The translations under genes and the position numbers were made by a program. From NCBI RefSeq assembly GCF_937616625.2, contig NC_065573.1, positions 3,301,001 through 3,365,000 on the forward strand: a stretch of 64,000 nt of DNA, in the 5' to 3' direction. Below the pieces are notes generated by a model, which saw nothing but the letters and a program-made list of their open reading frames with translations, did not search any database and was not told where the DNA came from. The stretch comes from Mercurialis annua (taxonomy: Eukaryota > Streptophyta > Magnoliopsida > Malpighiales > Euphorbiaceae). This document shows positions 62,389-64,000 of the stretch, piece after piece; position 1 is the first letter of the stretch, and every line of letters begins with the position of its first letter.

Positions 62389-62730
62389 TGTAATACCCCA
62401 AAATATTTTAAAGTAATTAAGTCGTGCCACGTGTCGAGATTTCCGATAAATTAAATTAAGGAGAATTTAATTTAGTTATATCGGGAATTTAGAATAAATT
62501 TTAATAAGTTAATTAGCGGGATTTGAGGATTTAACTTCAGAAATTAATATAAAATAAATTATAAATCCCGTGACGGATTTTATTTCGCCAAAGTCCGCGA
62601 AATAATTTATAGTATTTATGGTAAAAGTTTGAAGTCGATCGGAGACTGTTTAAAATTTGGACACGGATAAGTTTTGGACTAAATTGAAACTTTTGAAAAG
62701 TTTCAAGGACCAAAGTGCAAATTAGCCAGA

Positions 62731-62739
62731 TATATATAT
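62731..62739 (+). promoter_or_regulatory. Possible TATA box of gypsy-2 LTR
   Basis: TATATATAT is followed within about 50 bp by a CT-rich stretch (TTCATCTTCATCTTCTC) suitable for a transcript start. This rests on motif and position only. Confidence 0.4.
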
Positions 62740-63101
62740 CAAACCCTCAGATGAAGGATCCAGACCTTCATCTTCATCTTCTCATTTCTCTCTCGCTTCG
62801 TTCTCGACGGTTCGTCGCGCGGTTTCCGTTTCTCGTCCGTTTTCGACGTTCTATAACTCCAAACGATTGTATTTCAACGGGTAATCACGGTAAGCTTGAC
62901 GTTTTACCGTTTCGTTGATTATATTTTGAGTTATATCGATTCAAAGTTTTAGGCCACGAAACGATTTTATCGTTTATTCGATTATAGGATCGTATTTGGG
63001 TGTTTTGAGGTTAGAAATAGCGTTTTAGTTGCGTTTTGAGCGTTTTGGCACGATGGAGCACGTCGGAAAGCGATTTCCGGGCAAAAGCGTCGCACAACCG
63101 A

Positions 63102-63271
63102 ACTGTGCGAATGCACAGCAGGACTGTTCGAACGCACAGTCAACTGTGCGAACGCACAGTCATGGACTGTGCGAACGCACAGTCTGCTAGGACTGTGCGA
63201 ACGCACAGTCACACCGTGCGGACGCACAGTCCCCTGTGCAATCGCACAGGAAGACGCGCGTACGCACAGTG
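63102..63271. repeat. Cluster of eight palindromic 20-mers in gypsy-2 LTR
   Basis: The unit GACTGTGCGAACGCACAGTC has 9-bp perfect arms around AA. Copies start near 63102, 63122, 63143, 63165, 63191, 63213, 63234 and 63254; those at 63165 and 63191 are perfect and the others have one or more changes. Spacers are 1-7 bases. The block is far richer in GC than its surroundings. Confidence 0.93.
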
Positions 63272-64000
63272 TTTTCGCTAATCGACCTAGTTTTTCGAGA
63301 AAATTATATACGCGCATATCAAGATTTGAAATGGACTAGTAATCGATTAATTTGAGACGTTAACCTAACAAGGTTAAACGAGAATTGACTGGAAGTGATA
63401 TTTTATCCATAAACGAGTTTGATACCGTTTATCGGGATAATCACGTGAGAAGCACGACGGTTAATAAAAGTTCAGTATGTCGAGTCTTGAGTCTAGAGTC
63501 AATCTTAGAATAGGATTCTAATACAAGTCAAATGTTTTAAAATTTGTTTTAGATCCGGCGAGGCAAGAGGCAGCTGGACCAGTAGTTCGGGAAGCTTGAC
63601 GTTCTAAAGCCCCGACGTATTTTTGGATAAGCGTTTTCTGTTAGTTTATACGATTTGTTTTTAAAGTATTTATTTAAGCAATTATTTTATATTGCTTTAT
63701 ATTTGAACTGCATGTTTTATATGCGAAACTTTTACATGAATTGCGCATATGCTTGATTTGAAACCAGTATTGATCCGATGGAACGTGCTACCTATTGGGC
63801 GACAATAGGACTGTGTGATCACCAGTTTTGATATGACTCAGCTGGGAGCTGATGATGAATATGAAATTTACGATTGGGTTATTGATTTTGATACGAGAGA
63901 GTACTCGGCTACGGTGTAGTCTGGAGTCCCCGTATCTAGTGGCAACGGACTTCTATCCTACTTGAAGCAAAAGACGTTTTGAAGCAACAGACTTCTATCC

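Larger units (their letters stand above)
62389..64000 (+). mobile_element. Gypsy-2: LTR of a plus-strand gypsy-type element, runs off window
   Basis: TGTAATACCCC starts exactly where gypsy-1 LTR similarity ends. Its start resembles TGTAACACCCC of gypsy-1. Other plant gypsy LTR features follow: GACTAAATTGAAAC and TTTCAAGGACCAAAGTGC (about 62680-62720), and a GACTGTGTGATCACC block at 63809 paralleling gypsy-1. I see no LTR end, PBS or coding region before the window stops, so only the first 1.6 kb of the 5' LTR is visible. The preceding five bases, GTAGT (62384-62388), are the candidate target-site duplication. Short frames in here are not genes. Confidence 0.75.

Noticed and set aside
62982..63317. 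Opposing frames over the palindrome cluster (also 63036-63281)
   Set aside because: The repeated residues arise from the 20-base palindromes read on either strand. The block is inside an LTR.

Overview
The window is repeat DNA from a nuclear chromosome, almost certainly of a flowering plant. I infer this from plant-type Ty1/copia and Ty3/gypsy LTR retrotransposons, an initiator-tRNA-Met primer-binding site, a CACTA-like transposon end, and a very long satellite array. The species cannot be named from the sequence. I found no host gene, tRNA, rRNA or CRISPR array.

Layout. (1) 1-12429 and 21776-54547 are one satellite array of a 60-bp AT-rich monomer, about 45 kb or roughly 750 copies, split by a later insertion; the left end lies outside the window. 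The monomer is itself a degenerate pair of 30-bp halves that both end in CCAAACGTTT. The array contains several higher-order repeats: mosaic 2.1-3.0 kb units in the left block, a nearly identical 2670-bp tandem pair (23450-28789), a mixed series of 599-, 628- and about 1870-bp units (31341 to about 43200), a roughly 0.9-kb pair (44.2-46.2 kb), and a 477-bp triplet (51939-53367). (2) 12430-21775 is a complete Ty1/copia retrotransposon inserted inside one monomer. It has 2-kb LTRs, a TTACA target-site duplication, a PBS and a PPT. Its gag-pol is broken by a frameshift near 16980 and an in-frame stop at 19312. (3) At about 54548 the satellite stops at what looks like the end of a CACTA (En/Spm-like) transposon, rich in GACGGA/TCCGTC hairpins, with a possible C-terminal coding tail on the minus strand. 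(4) At 55177 that element is interrupted by a minus-strand Ty3/gypsy-type element with 2.7-kb LTRs and a 3.4-kb interior that shows no coding sequence (LARD-like). (5) Its right-hand LTR is interrupted at 62389 by the LTR of a second, plus-strand gypsy-type element that runs off the window and carries a cluster of palindromic 20-mers.

How the parts relate. No cellular pathway is encoded. The window records satellite growth by unequal exchange followed by nested insertions: satellite, then CACTA, then gypsy-1, then gypsy-2, with the copia element as a separate recent insertion. By hand count the copia LTRs differ at about 17 positions over 1.95 kb (about 0.9%). The gypsy-1 LTRs differ at about 45 over 1.1 kb (about 4%), so gypsy-1 is older. 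Reading frames seen across the satellite (20-residue peptide repeats) are a by-product of 60 being divisible by three and are not annotated as genes.
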